Shown in pieces: positions 34,061 through 42,642 of a stretch of DNA of 64,000 bases. Source of the DNA: Anaerolineae bacterium (GTDB lineage Bacteria > Chloroflexota > Anaerolineae > Aggregatilineales > Phototrophicaceae); contig JAJDZV010000004.1 in assembly GCA_022824465.1 (NCBI GenBank), positions 682,001-746,000 on the forward strand, in the 5' to 3' direction. The notes beneath the pieces were generated by a model, which did not search any database, was not told where the DNA came from, and saw only the letters and a list, made by a program, of their open reading frames with translations. Numbering within the stretch: position 1 is the first letter of the stretch; each line of letters begins with the position of its first letter. Made by a program: the position numbers and the translations under genes.

Positions 34061-34075
34061 TCGATACAGTATCGA
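34061..34075. repeat. Perfect inverted repeat, possible operator
   Basis: TCGATAC, central A, GTATCGA: two perfect 7-base arms around one base, inside the sulfatase-dioxygenase intergenic region. The compact symmetry suits a dimeric repressor site better than a terminator, as no T run follows. Confidence 0.4.
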
Positions 34076-34373
34076 CATAGCGGAGTCCATGGGCGGGAAT
34101 TCCGGAAAACACGGACATGGAGTTGTGTTTTAGCTTGTTGACGGTTTGTTTTCGGCTTGGCGGTTGAGACTTCAATATAGCGTTCATATTGCGCACTATA
34201 GCAGAAAGCGGACTCCAGTGGGCGACTAAATGTTCGCGTTTGAGGCTGGAATGCGCGGCTCGCGCAGATTGCGGATGCGGTGAAGCACGAGCGCTGCGGG
34301 CGATCGGCGGTTGCCGTTTGCCGATCGGCATTTTGGGGCGAAAGTCTAGCGGAAGAGCCGAGGCCCGAGCTTG

Positions 34374-34401
34374 TTGACAGCGGCGGCGCAGGCATTAGAA
34401 T
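34374..34401 (+). promoter_or_regulatory. Sigma-70 type promoter of the PhyH-type gene
   Basis: TTGACA (34374-34379), 16-base spacer, TAGAAT (34396-34401; five of six consensus). Predicted start near 34408, leaving a short leader with AGGAG before the ATG at 34436. Confidence 0.65.
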
Positions 34402-34435
34402 AGGCGAGACGCAGTTGAGACAGGAGCGAAGAGGT

Positions 34436-35197
34436 ATGCCGGTGGTTACCCCTGAACAGGTTGAGCAGTATCACCGCGATGGTTACTTCATTTTGGAATC
34501 GGTCATTCCGGAGTCGGCTTTGCGCGCCTTGCGGAACGAGTGCATGCGCTATGTGGAAGCGCATGACCGCGACATGGAAGCGAGAGGCGTCACGACCCAA
34601 GGCATTACCCATTACAAGAAACGCTATTTCATCAGCAATCGGAGCGCGGGCAGTCCTATCATGACCGAGTTTCTTTACAGCGGGTTGATGGCGGAGATAT
34701 GCCGGGCGACGCTGGGGGAAACCGCCTATCTTTTCAACGAGCAGTACGTGGTCAAGGCGGCCGACACCGACAGCAAATTCGCCTGGCATCAGGACTCGGG
34801 ATATGTCGGGCATTATCATCGGGCGTATCTGTCGTGCTGGTGCGCGCTGGACGATATGACGGTGGAAAACGGCACGGTATACATCCTGCCCTATGGACGC
34901 GATGGGCGCGACTCCACCGACGACATCATCAGCCACGAAGTTGAGGCGCGGACCAACGACAAGGTTGGTTATCACGGCAATGACCCGGGCGAGCCGGCGC
35001 TTGTGCCCGCGGGCAGCATAGTTGTATTCAGCAGCCGCACATTTCACCGCAGCGGCGCCAACATGACGGCAAATTATCGCCGCTGTTATCTGGCGCAGTA
35101 TTCGGCCGAGCCGATCATGAATCGCGCTGGCACGGCGCTTTGGGGGCGAGCCGAGCCGGTATTGAAGGATGGCGAGCGGGTGAGCGCGCCCCAATAG
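34436..35197 (+). CDS. Phytanoyl-CoA dioxygenase family protein
   Basis: 253 residues from the ATG at 34436 (MPVVTPEQVEQYHRDGYFIL). Non-heme Fe(II)/2-oxoglutarate oxygenase of the PhyH type: iron ligands are visible in FAWHQDSGYVGHYH (His-x-Asp, near 118) and in FSSRTFHRSGANMT (distal His near 202), with Arg near 215 (NYRRCYLAQYS) as the 2-oxoglutarate binder. ENGTVYILPYGRDG lies between. Substrates of bacterial members range from lipids to small metabolites and cannot be told from sequence. It converges on the FeS membrane protein gene. Confidence 0.88.
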   Translation: MPVVTPEQVEQYHRDGYFILESVIPESALRALRNECMRYVEAHDRDMEARGVTTQGITHYKKRYFISNRSAGSPIMTEFLYSGLMAEICRATLGETAYLFNEQYVVKAADTDSKFAWHQDSGYVGHYHRAYLSCWCALDDMTVENGTVYILPYGRDGRDSTDDIISHEVEARTNDKVGYHGNDPGEPALVPAGSIVVFSSRTFHRSGANMTANYRRCYLAQYSAEPIMNRAGTALWGRAEPVLKDGERVSAPQ

Positions 35198-35209
35198 TCG
35201 GTTGCGCAT

Positions 35210-36709
35210 TCAGCTGAATATCTGCAGGGTTCCGCGCATCTCCATGGGCAGTGTGAAGATTTGCCAGGCGAGCAGCATCATCAGCAGGTGCGCGAGCGCC
35301 CAGGGAAGCATGCCGAGGAGAGCCGCCCGCCGGTAGAGCCGCAGCGCCGCCTTCTGCGCCAGGCGCAAGCTCCAGAGGAAGCCGGCAAGCAGCACGACAA
35401 GCTGGATCAAGCCGATTGCGTTGATGTCGAGGCTGGCGCTGAAGCGCTGCCAGTCGCCTATGCCGCCGAGGAATTCTTGCGCCACGGGCACGATAAGCAG
35501 GGGACCGACGAGAAGATGGAAACTGTAGTGAGCGAACCAGATGCCGAAGCCCACGGGCACAAAAGCGGGCGCAAAGGCAGCTACGGTCTCGCGGATTGAA
35601 TCGCGTTTGTGGGAGCCGGTCAGTCTACGGCTGAGCCAAGCGGCGGCGATAGAGGCGATGACAGGCAGCAGGAGATTGAGCGCGCCGAATATCAGCAACA
35701 GGACGATGAATTCGCTTTGAATGCCGAAGTTCAGCGCGAGCCATTCTTGCAGCGCGTAGTAGGGCGGGACCATGCCAAAGGCGTTTGAAATGCCCATGAA
35801 GCCGAGGGCAATCGCCAGCAGCGACAGGTCCCAACGGCGGGACCAGCTATCGGCGCGGCTCAGCTCGGCGCCCGGCGGGCGGGTGAAGAGACTGGCGTTG
35901 TCGTGCGGGCAGGCGCGAACGCAATCCAGACAAAAGGTGCAATCGAGATTGCTGCGGATTTGCGGGGCGAAGAGCTCGGTGCCGCAGCCGAGCGCGCCGT
36001 CGGGTCCATGGGTCACCTTGACGCGCCGGGATTCGCCGGGCGCGCCTGTCGGGATGTCGTCGAGGCGGACGAGTCGTTGTGGCGCATAGCTGCCGTTGAC
36101 GCATTCCTTGCCGACGCAACTGGCGCAGATGTCGTGCGATTTGACGCCGATGCGGGTTGGGGACAGCGTCGAATAGACCATGTTGAATGCGCCGAGCGGG
36201 CAGATGTATTTGCAGAAGGCGGATTCGGCGAAAAGGGCTTCCAGCGCGAAGGAGGCGGCGAAGTAGAGGACGATGAGCCAGGCGGACAGCCAGGGGCTCG
36301 CCCAGAGATCAAGGTATTCGTAGAAAAAGAAGAGCGCGAATAAGCCGATGACGGAGAGCCACTTATTGCGCAGCCGTTGCGGAAAGCGCCTTCCAGCCAG
36401 GGACAGCCGCTTTGCCAGGGTGCGCGGCAGGGTGAAGGGGCAGCTCATGCAGACGAGATTGCCCGCCAGCAGCAAAACTATGACGACGAATCCGCGCAGG
36501 TAGACCCAGGGCGTCACGGTGGCCAGGTTGCGCGCGGCCGACTGCGGACCGGTGAAGCCGTCGATGACCAGCGCCAGAGCAATCGCGGTGAAGAGGACTT
36601 GCAGCGCCAGGCGTCCGTGACGATGGCGAAGCAGGCGCCCGAAGAGCGGCAATCTCAAAACGTCCATGCCGAGGGTGCGTATGTGCTGCTGAGTCGATTC
36701 TTTGCTCAT
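35210..36709 (-). CDS. NapH/CcoG-like polyferredoxin membrane protein
   Basis: 499 residues from the ATG at 36709 (MSKESTQQHIRTLG). About ten membrane helices. Cysteine motifs: LVCMSCPFTLPRTL near 80, FCKYICPLGAFNMVYS near 165, ICASCVGKEC near 195, and a ferredoxin-like CTFCLDCVRACPHDN near 260. This is the plan of the NosR/NapH/RdxA membrane FeS proteins that pass electrons from quinol to periplasmic or assembly partners. No nos, nap or cco gene is near, so the partner is unknown; its C-terminal half has more helices than NapH. Confidence 0.82.
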   Translation of the reverse strand: MSKESTQQHIRTLGMDVLRLPLFGRLLRHRHGRLALQVLFTAIALALVIDGFTGPQSAARNLATVTPWVYLRGFVVIVLLLAGNLVCMSCPFTLPRTLAKRLSLAGRRFPQRLRNKWLSVIGLFALFFFYEYLDLWASPWLSAWLIVLYFAASFALEALFAESAFCKYICPLGAFNMVYSTLSPTRIGVKSHDICASCVGKECVNGSYAPQRLVRLDDIPTGAPGESRRVKVTHGPDGALGCGTELFAPQIRSNLDCTFCLDCVRACPHDNASLFTRPPGAELSRADSWSRRWDLSLLAIALGFMGISNAFGMVPPYYALQEWLALNFGIQSEFIVLLLIFGALNLLLPVIASIAAAWLSRRLTGSHKRDSIRETVAAFAPAFVPVGFGIWFAHYSFHLLVGPLLIVPVAQEFLGGIGDWQRFSASLDINAIGLIQLVVLLAGFLWSLRLAQKAALRLYRRAALLGMLPWALAHLLMMLLAWQIFTLPMEMRGTLQIFS

Positions 36710-36886
36710 GGCATTGCACTCATTTTGGCGTAACAGCAATCCAAATGGTTTCAAGCTAGTCGCGGGTAAACGTGATCTGTGGCGCAAGTCGCGCGCAGGC
36801 GATATACAATGCCGCCCCTACATTCCGCTTGATATTCATGAGCCCCTTTGCTCCTTCAATCTTTCGCAAAAGCTTCTTGGCGCCGG

Positions 36887-37960
36887 TTATAATGGCGCGC
36901 CGTTGGCGAGCGTATAGAGAACGAAGACGGCGTAGAGCAGGAGCAACACCCAGCCTTCGCGCCGGCTCAAACCGCGCTCGGTCCATAGAAAGGCGAACAG
37001 CACCAGGGTCGTGGCCGCCAGGATGCCGATAGAGACCCAGAGATCGCCGGCGCCGACGTCGATGCCGCGCAAGCCGAGGAGGGAGAGCGCAATTGTCCAG
37101 GGAAGCGCCAGCCCCACCAGCAGGTCAAAGGTGTTGGAGCCGACGGCGTTGGCCACCGCCATGCCGCCCCTTCCCTCGCGGGCAACATCGACGGAGGCCA
37201 TCAAGTCGGGGGCTGAGGTGCCGGCGGCCAGCAGGGTCAAGGCGACGATCACGGGCGGAATGCCGATGCCGGCGGAGAAGACGATAGTGGCTTCGACCAG
37301 GATGTAGCTTAGAGCGACGATCAGCGCGATTGACAGGGCGAAGGCCCAAAGGAAGTTCTTTTCCGGGGCGCCGGTAATCCGCCGCAAGAGGGCGTCGATC
37401 AGGGATTCCAGTTGATGCCAGCCGGGAATCTTATGCGTCTCGGGCTCGGGTGCAGACGCATGGTCGGGCGCTTGGTCGTCGTCCGCCTCCGGATCTTTCA
37501 GGACGATGAGCAGGCCCATATAAACGATATAGCCGACCAGCCCAAGCAGCGCCTCGATGAGAGAGACATGTCCGTCAAAGAAGACCAATCCCAGATAGAG
37601 AATGGAGATGAGATAATAGACGATATCGCGACTGACGGCGAAGATGTGAATGTGCAAGCCGCCGGCGACCACGGCTGAGACGCCGGTGATCACGAGGATG
37701 TTGAAGACGGCCGAGCCGACAATCGTGCCGATGCCGACATCGCTGTGTTGGCCGCCGCCGGTGAAGAGCGCCATCAAGGCAATCGCCAATTCGGGCGCCG
37801 ACGACCCGATCGCCATCAGCGAAGCGCCGGCGACTTCGTCCGAGAGATTGAGGCGGTTCGAGATAGCGTCAAGGCTGGGAATGAAGAAGCGATCAGTGAT
37901 GACCGCCAGCACGAATACAGACACCAGAATAAGCGCCAGGCTGGTCAGGACATCGATCAT
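36887..37960 (-). CDS. Calcium/sodium antiporter, CaCA superfamily
   Basis: 357 residues from the ATG at 37960. Two inverted alpha-repeats are visible: MAIGSSAPELAIALMAL with GTIVGSAVFNILVITG in the first half, and LLAAGTSAPDLMASVDVA with GSNTFDLLVGLALPW in the second; their Glu and Asp bind Ca2+. About ten membrane helices with an acidic central cytoplasmic loop (PEADDDQAPDHASAPEPE) near 155. Resembles the YrbG-type K+-independent exchangers. The upstream methyltransferase is 93 bases away on the same strand. Confidence 0.9.
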   Translation of the reverse strand: MIDVLTSLALILVSVFVLAVITDRFFIPSLDAISNRLNLSDEVAGASLMAIGSSAPELAIALMALFTGGGQHSDVGIGTIVGSAVFNILVITGVSAVVAGGLHIHIFAVSRDIVYYLISILYLGLVFFDGHVSLIEALLGLVGYIVYMGLLIVLKDPEADDDQAPDHASAPEPETHKIPGWHQLESLIDALLRRITGAPEKNFLWAFALSIALIVALSYILVEATIVFSAGIGIPPVIVALTLLAAGTSAPDLMASVDVAREGRGGMAVANAVGSNTFDLLVGLALPWTIALSLLGLRGIDVGAGDLWVSIGILAATTLVLFAFLWTERGLSRREGWVLLLLYAVFVLYTLANGAPL

Positions 37961-38053
37961 GGTTGGACCTCGCTGCCATGCTTGCGCGGAATGTGAAGCA
38001 GCCGCGCGACTTGGCTGGTTCCTGCGCGATAGCTTGAGCGCGCGGCGCCGCAT

Positions 38054-38863
38054 TCAGAAGCGGGCGATGACTGCGCGAAAGACCATGCGGCGGGCGACAG
38101 CCTGGTCGGCGAATGCGCAATCTTGCTCGAGCCAACGCTGCAATTGGCGCGTCGCCGCCGTGAATACGCGATCCGGCAGCGACCAATCATTGCTGAACAT
38201 GCGCTTGGCGCGGCGCTCCACCATTGTACGACAACTCACGGGAAACTCGTCGTAGCGGAGCAGGTCCTGGATTTTCGCGCGGCCGCCGATGGCGCGGATG
38301 TGGTTTGCCAGCGTTGCCTCGGTCAAGCCGTTGCCGTGTCGAATGCTGTCGTCGCCGATGCCCATGCCGCGCAAGATCTCCGCCCATTTGTGGTGCACAA
38401 GCGCCCAGGGCGGCGGGCTGGCCGTCTCGTCGGGCGTCCGCATTTCCACGATGATCAGCGCGCCGTCGGGTTTGAGCACGCGTCTGGATTCGCTGATGCA
38501 TCGGCGCCAATCATGCAAGAGGTGAAAGACGCGGACGGCGTGCGTGATATCGAAGCTGTCGGCGGCGAAGGGAAGCGTATCGGTGATGTCGACTTGCGCC
38601 AGTGAAGGCGACGCGCTCGACGGCAGTTTGGGCGCGATACGTTGCATCATCCCGTGAGACACATCCACGCCGATGTAGTCGTCGCCGGCGGCGATGAAGG
38701 GCAGGCCGATCAAGCCGGTGCCAATCGCCAGTTCCAGCGCGCGCGGCGAGTCGTTGGCGGCAACGCGGCGGACGGCATCGCGATAACGTTGGCTGACGCC
38801 CGGACGGAAGCCGCGCGTCTCGTCGTAATAAGGAACTGCCTCGTCATAGTTCAAGGTCGTCAT
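38054..38863 (-). CDS. SAM-dependent methyltransferase, class I
   Basis: 269 residues from the ATG at 38863 (MTTLNYDEAVPYYDETRGFR). Rossmann motif I is ALELAIGTGLIGLPF near 42; acidic motif IGVDVSHGMM near 64; motif II FDITHAVRVFHLLHDW near 105; and RVLKPDGALIIVEM near 130. The YYDETRGFRPG start occurs in UbiE/COQ5-like methyltransferases of unknown substrate. The C-terminal third is Arg-rich. No pathway context helps. Confidence 0.87.
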   Translation of the reverse strand: MTTLNYDEAVPYYDETRGFRPGVSQRYRDAVRRVAANDSPRALELAIGTGLIGLPFIAAGDDYIGVDVSHGMMQRIAPKLPSSASPSLAQVDITDTLPFAADSFDITHAVRVFHLLHDWRRCISESRRVLKPDGALIIVEMRTPDETASPPPWALVHHKWAEILRGMGIGDDSIRHGNGLTEATLANHIRAIGGRAKIQDLLRYDEFPVSCRTMVERRAKRMFSNDWSLPDRVFTAATRQLQRWLEQDCAFADQAVARRMVFRAVIARF

Positions 38864-38966
38864 CGTCAAGATCCACCGGTAGAATGCAGTCGCGCAGTGA
38901 TGTTTACGATTATAGCACCTGGCGGGACGCTGAAGGATGTCGACCGGCGGAACAAACGGGGAGCGC

Positions 38967-39467
38967 ATGATGCGCCAAAGCTCAAAGCCGCTCTATGACA
39001 ACAACGAGTGGGCGAATTACCGCGGCACGGAGGCGGCGGTCAGCTTGGCGCGAGAACAATTGCTGGCGTCGAACGACTATCGCTGGAGCCGTCTGTCAGG
39101 CGCGTTGGTTCATATGCTGGACGCCGAAAGCAATTGGCGGACACTCCTTGACCGCAAGGTTGAATCAGACCGGGTTGAGGTCGACGACTCCGCTGACTTT
39201 GATGCTCGGTGGGCGCGTTGGCGGCGAGCGCACAGGGCGTCGAGCGCGTACATCGACGCATTAGCCGATGACGCGATTGGGGCGGACTTTGTCCATGAGA
39301 TTGATGGCGAAAGGCGGCAGCGCTCCTGGTGGCATTTCTGGATGCATTTGTACTCGCGTGGCGTGCAGCATCGGGGCGAATGGGCGGCACAGTCAAGGGG
39401 CTTGGGCGCGTCGCCGGGCGATATGGATTTCAGCGTGTTTCTGGGCAGCGGCGCAAACAGGGCTTAG
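38967..39467 (+). CDS. DinB family protein, divergent first copy
   Basis: 166 residues from the ATG at 38967 (GGGGAGC upstream). DinB four-helix bundle: YDNNEWANYRG, then SGALVHMLDAESNWR, then MHLYSRGVQHRGEW, then GASPGDMDFSVFL. Compared with its neighbours, the metal motif NHGTQHRSE is SRGVQHRGE, so one of the His ligands is replaced by Arg. DinB proteins include thiol-dependent S-transferases with a His triad. First of three adjacent DinB genes on this strand, probably an operon. Confidence 0.85.
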   Translation: MMRQSSKPLYDNNEWANYRGTEAAVSLAREQLLASNDYRWSRLSGALVHMLDAESNWRTLLDRKVESDRVEVDDSADFDARWARWRRAHRASSAYIDALADDAIGADFVHEIDGERRQRSWWHFWMHLYSRGVQHRGEWAAQSRGLGASPGDMDFSVFLGSGANRA

Positions 39468-39503
39468 CGCCACAGAAGAAGTGGAGACAGGAGAGTGTGA
39501 CCG

Positions 39504-39992
39504 ATGAAAAGCGAAGACATCCGGCTGCTATACGCATACAACGAGTGGGCGACCCGGCGGATTCTGGACGCTGCCGCGGAGCTTGCGCAGGAAGAGTTGA
39601 CGACGCCAAGTGACTGGGGCTGGGGCGACCTGCGGGGTCTGCTAGTACATATATTGAATGCGGAGATCGGCTGGCGGCATCGACTTGGCAAGCAGGGCGA
39701 CTTCAACTGGCTCGACGCGGCGGAGTTCGCCGATGTCGCGGCTATTCGCGCGCGTTGGGAAGCGGAGACGGAGAAGCTGTGGGCGTTTCTCAATGGGCTG
39801 ACCGATGAGGACATCGAGGCGGTATTGAACTATGAGCGGAATGGCGAGACGCGAGCGGGCAAGCTCTGGCATTTTCTGGCGCATGTGGTCAACCACGGCA
39901 CACAACACCGGAGCGAGTGCGCGGCTTTGCTGACCGGCTTGGGGGCATCGCCCGGCGATATGGATCTGACGATGTTTCTCAATTCGCGTTGA
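39504..39992 (+). CDS. DinB family protein
   Basis: 162 residues. Complete DinB pattern: LLYAYNEWATRRILDA at the start, LRGLLVHILNAEIGWR near 45 (first His), FLAHVVNHGTQHRSECAALL near 128 (remaining two His), GASPGDMDLTMFLNSR at the end. Its neighbours are paralogues 36 bases upstream and 48 bases downstream. Function presumed to be a metal-dependent small-thiol transferase; substrate unknown. Confidence 0.9.
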   Translation: MKSEDIRLLYAYNEWATRRILDAAAELAQEELTTPSDWGWGDLRGLLVHILNAEIGWRHRLGKQGDFNWLDAAEFADVAAIRARWEAETEKLWAFLNGLTDEDIEAVLNYERNGETRAGKLWHFLAHVVNHGTQHRSECAALLTGLGASPGDMDLTMFLNSR

Positions 39993-40040
39993 AGAAGATA
40001 AAGCGCCGCGATATCGCAAGGCGCAATTCGGAGGCTTGCA

Positions 40041-41054
40041 ATGAACGCGGAGGCGATTCGTCTCTATTTCAGGTACAACGAGTGGGCGAACAGTCGCATT
40101 TTGGACAGCGCTGAGATGGCGTCGACGGAGCAGCTGAGGGAGCCGAACGCGCTTGGCTGGGGCGATTTGCGCGGCGCGCTGGTTCACATTCTTGACGCGG
40201 AATACGGCTGGTTCTGTTTCCTGTTTGATCGCGACGACGAGGGCATCATTGACCCGGCGGACTTCCCGGATATTGCGGGGTTGCGCGAGCGCTGGCGGCA
40301 GCAGCAGGCGGTGACTGAGCGCTGCCTGGCGACCTTGACGGACGCTGACATGACGCGCGTTCGGACAAGCAGTAGGGATGAGGCGGGCCAGGATTGGGTG
40401 CTGTGGCAGACGCTGGCGCATGTGGTCAATCACGGCACGCAACATCGCAGCGAGTGCGCGGCGCTATTGACTGGACTTGGCTACTCGCCGGGGGATATGG
40501 ACTTCTCGCTCTTCCTATACGAGCGCTACGGACACAGTGATTTGTCGCTGGGCGATCAGACGCCTATTCGCCGCGACGATATTGAACTGCTGCTCAGCTA
40601 CAGCGATTGGGCGAACGACCGCATCCTCGACTGCGCCGAGAAGCTCACGGCGGAGCAGTTTCGCGCGGATAGCGATTTCGGCTGGGGCAGTTTTCGCGGG
40701 ACGCTGGTTCACTTGATGGATGCCGAATACGCCTGGCGGAATCTGCTCAAGGACGGCGTCTTCGTCGTTGAAATGCAGCCGGAATCATTTGCGGATGTAG
40801 CGGCGATTCGGGCGCGCTGGGCGGCGGAGCGCGAGGCATTCCGGCTTTATCGCGATAGCTTGAGCGAGGCCGACTTGAATGGCGCGATCAGTTATGAGGC
40901 GCGGGGCGAAGTGAGGCGGCGGCTGCTGTGGCAATGTCTGGCGCACCTGGTGAATCACGGGACGCAGCACCGGGCGGAGTGCGCGGCGTTGCTGACCGGT
41001 TTTGGGCAGTCGCCGGGCAACCTGGATTTGACGGAGTATCTCAGTTCACGTTAA
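40041..41054 (+). CDS. Double-domain DinB protein
   Basis: 337 residues holding two full DinB domains. Domain 1 (about 1-160): YFRYNEWANSRIL, GALVHILDAEYGW, AHVVNHGTQHRSECAALL. Domain 2 (about 178-337): LLSYSDWANDRIL, GTLVHLMDAEYAW, AHLVNHGTQHRAECAALL, ending SPGNLDLTEYLSSR. The linker is short (RYGHSDLSLGDQTPIR). Both domains keep the His triad. This looks like fusion after tandem duplication, mimicking the dimer that single-domain DinB proteins form. Confidence 0.9.
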   Translation: MNAEAIRLYFRYNEWANSRILDSAEMASTEQLREPNALGWGDLRGALVHILDAEYGWFCFLFDRDDEGIIDPADFPDIAGLRERWRQQQAVTERCLATLTDADMTRVRTSSRDEAGQDWVLWQTLAHVVNHGTQHRSECAALLTGLGYSPGDMDFSLFLYERYGHSDLSLGDQTPIRRDDIELLLSYSDWANDRILDCAEKLTAEQFRADSDFGWGSFRGTLVHLMDAEYAWRNLLKDGVFVVEMQPESFADVAAIRARWAAEREAFRLYRDSLSEADLNGAISYEARGEVRRRLLWQCLAHLVNHGTQHRAECAALLTGFGQSPGNLDLTEYLSSR

Positions 41055-41160
41055 AGTAACAATAGTCACCAATTGAGAAGAGGCCGTGTGGCAGCGAAAT
41101 CGATTTTGCTATCGGCTTAAGGCGCCGACCGCAGCAGCGTTCATCCCAAGCGCTAAAGTC

Positions 41161-41166
41161 TATAAT
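41161..41166 (+). promoter_or_regulatory. -10 element of sugar ABC operon 1
   Basis: Perfect TATAAT 93 bases before the binding-protein ATG, with no good -35. The leader that follows contains an isolated strong Shine-Dalgarno sequence, AGGAGGTGA at 41183-41191, far from the gene start. Confidence 0.45.
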
Positions 41167-41258
41167 GCATTTGTAGTGATCCAGGAGGTGACTATCGTTT
41201 GTCGCTAAAGTCTTAATTCAGGACAGGGTCGCAAGCAAGTTTAAGAAGTGAAAGGCAA

Positions 41259-42548
41259 ATGAAAATGCGTAAGTTGATTAGTCTGGCTATTCTGCTCCTC
41301 CTAATGACGATGGGCATTACCGCCTTCGCGCAAGACGGCGGGGCGGTCTCGGTCATCGCCAACTGGGGCGGCGTCGAGCAAGTCGGCTTTGAAGCGGTGT
41401 TGGCCGCCTTCACCGAGAAGACCGGCATCGAGACCGAATACATCGGCGACCGCAATGCCGAGGTCACTGTGCAGACGATGATCGCCGCTGGCAACCCGCC
41501 CGATATTCAAAGCATGCCCCGCCCCGGCGTGGTGGCCGAATTCGCGCGAGATGGCGTGATTCAAGCCTTAACCAGCGGCGATGACCCGATTGTGCCGCTG
41601 GAGACGCTGCAAGCGAATTATTCTCAGGGCATCATCGACCAGGGCATGGTCGATGGCGAGATCTACGGCATATTGCACGCGCCCAACTCGAAGAGCACGG
41701 TATGGTATCGCAGCGACACCTTCGCTGATCTCGACCTCGAAGCGCCCGCAACCTGGGGCGAACTCCTGGAACTGGTTGATATCCTGGGCGAAGAAGACAT
41801 CACGCCGTGGTCGATGGGTGGCCTGGACGGCTGGGCGCTTACTGACTTGTTCGAGAATATCTATGTGCGCGTGGCGGGACCGGAGAATTACATCAAGCTC
41901 TTCGTGACGCACGAGATCGAGTGGACTGACGACACCGTGGTGGAAGCCATGGGGCACTTCCGCGACCTGATCTCCCCCACCGACGAGAAGCTGCTGGGCG
42001 GCGCGGAAGGCGCGCTGGCGACCGATTTCTTGGGTGGCATGGATCAGATGCTGCGCGGCGAATCGGGCTTGTATACCCTTGGCGGCTTCATGGGCAACTT
42101 TGGCGAGCAGAACTTCCCCGATATGGCTTGCGGCGAAGATTTCAGCTTCTTCCCCTTCCCACCGATCAACGAAGAATGGGGCAATCCGGTCGTCGGCGGC
42201 GGCGGCATGTGGATCGTCTTCAACGATCGTCCCGAAGTCCGCGAGCTGATCCGTTATTTGCAGAGCCCGGAAGCGCTGACCGTTTGGGCGTCGCAGCCGG
42301 AAGGCGCGCGCTTGCCCGCTAGCCACCAAGTATCCGAAGAAGCGGTTAGCGGCGCCTGCAGTAAGTTAGAAGCGGCGCAAATCGCCAACGCCAATGCCTT
42401 TGTCTTCGACGGCTCGGACCTGGCGCCGGGCGCGGTCGGCGGGGATGCCTTGTTCACCGGCTTGCAGAACTTCGTAGCCAATCCGGATGATATCGACGGC
42501 GTACTCGAATTCGTCGAAGGCGTCGCCGATACCGCTTACGATATGTAA
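41259..42548 (+). CDS. Extracellular solute-binding protein of sugar ABC transporter 1
   Basis: 429 residues. A signal peptide (LISLAILLLLMTMGITAFAQ) with an AFA-Q cleavage site and no lipobox Cys, so it is probably released rather than lipid-anchored. The mature part is a family 1 binding protein: VSVIANWGGVEQVGFEAVLAAF at the start, EIYGILHAPNSKSTVWYRSD near 135 and TWGELLELVDIL near 170. Family 1 proteins bind oligosaccharides such as alpha-glucosides. Followed by two permeases and a beta-helix protein; a 14-bp hairpin separates it from the first permease. Confidence 0.88.
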   Translation: MKMRKLISLAILLLLMTMGITAFAQDGGAVSVIANWGGVEQVGFEAVLAAFTEKTGIETEYIGDRNAEVTVQTMIAAGNPPDIQSMPRPGVVAEFARDGVIQALTSGDDPIVPLETLQANYSQGIIDQGMVDGEIYGILHAPNSKSTVWYRSDTFADLDLEAPATWGELLELVDILGEEDITPWSMGGLDGWALTDLFENIYVRVAGPENYIKLFVTHEIEWTDDTVVEAMGHFRDLISPTDEKLLGGAEGALATDFLGGMDQMLRGESGLYTLGGFMGNFGEQNFPDMACGEDFSFFPFPPINEEWGNPVVGGGGMWIVFNDRPEVRELIRYLQSPEALTVWASQPEGARLPASHQVSEEAVSGACSKLEAAQIANANAFVFDGSDLAPGAVGGDALFTGLQNFVANPDDIDGVLEFVEGVADTAYDM

Positions 42549-42574
42549 GCCTAAGCCAGCGCTGAAAAACTCGC

Positions 42575-42605
42575 GTGCGGGTCTCTGACTCTCAGGGACC
42601 CGCAC
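42575..42605 (+). promoter_or_regulatory. Strong mRNA hairpin between binding protein and permease genes
   Basis: GTGCGGGTC...GACCCGCAC (9 bp) continues through a T-G pair into CTGA/TCAG with loop CTC, a 14-bp stem. No T run follows, so it is more likely an RNA-stability or attenuation element that keeps binding protein in excess of permease than a full terminator. Confidence 0.65.
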
Positions 42606-42642
42606 AATTCAAAATACCAATAATGTTCTTGCAGGTTGACTG

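Larger units (their letters stand above)
33798..34435. other. Intergenic region of 638 bases between divergent sulfatase and dioxygenase genes
   Basis: I see no gene here: the open frames in it are short, rich in Arg/Ala and lack ribosome sites. It holds the ribosome site of the sulfatase, an inverted repeat near 34061, and the dioxygenase promoter near 34374. It is more AT-rich around 33960-34180 than flanking coding DNA. Confidence 0.55.

Noticed and set aside
33798..34331. Minus-strand open frames in the sulfatase-dioxygenase gap
   Set aside because: No ribosome site, low-complexity composition, and they run through the palindrome and promoter region; treated as intergenic.
42575..42605. 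Rho-independent terminator after the first binding-protein gene
   Set aside because: The stem is strong but no T run follows and the permeases downstream lack a clear promoter, so I call it a regulatory hairpin.
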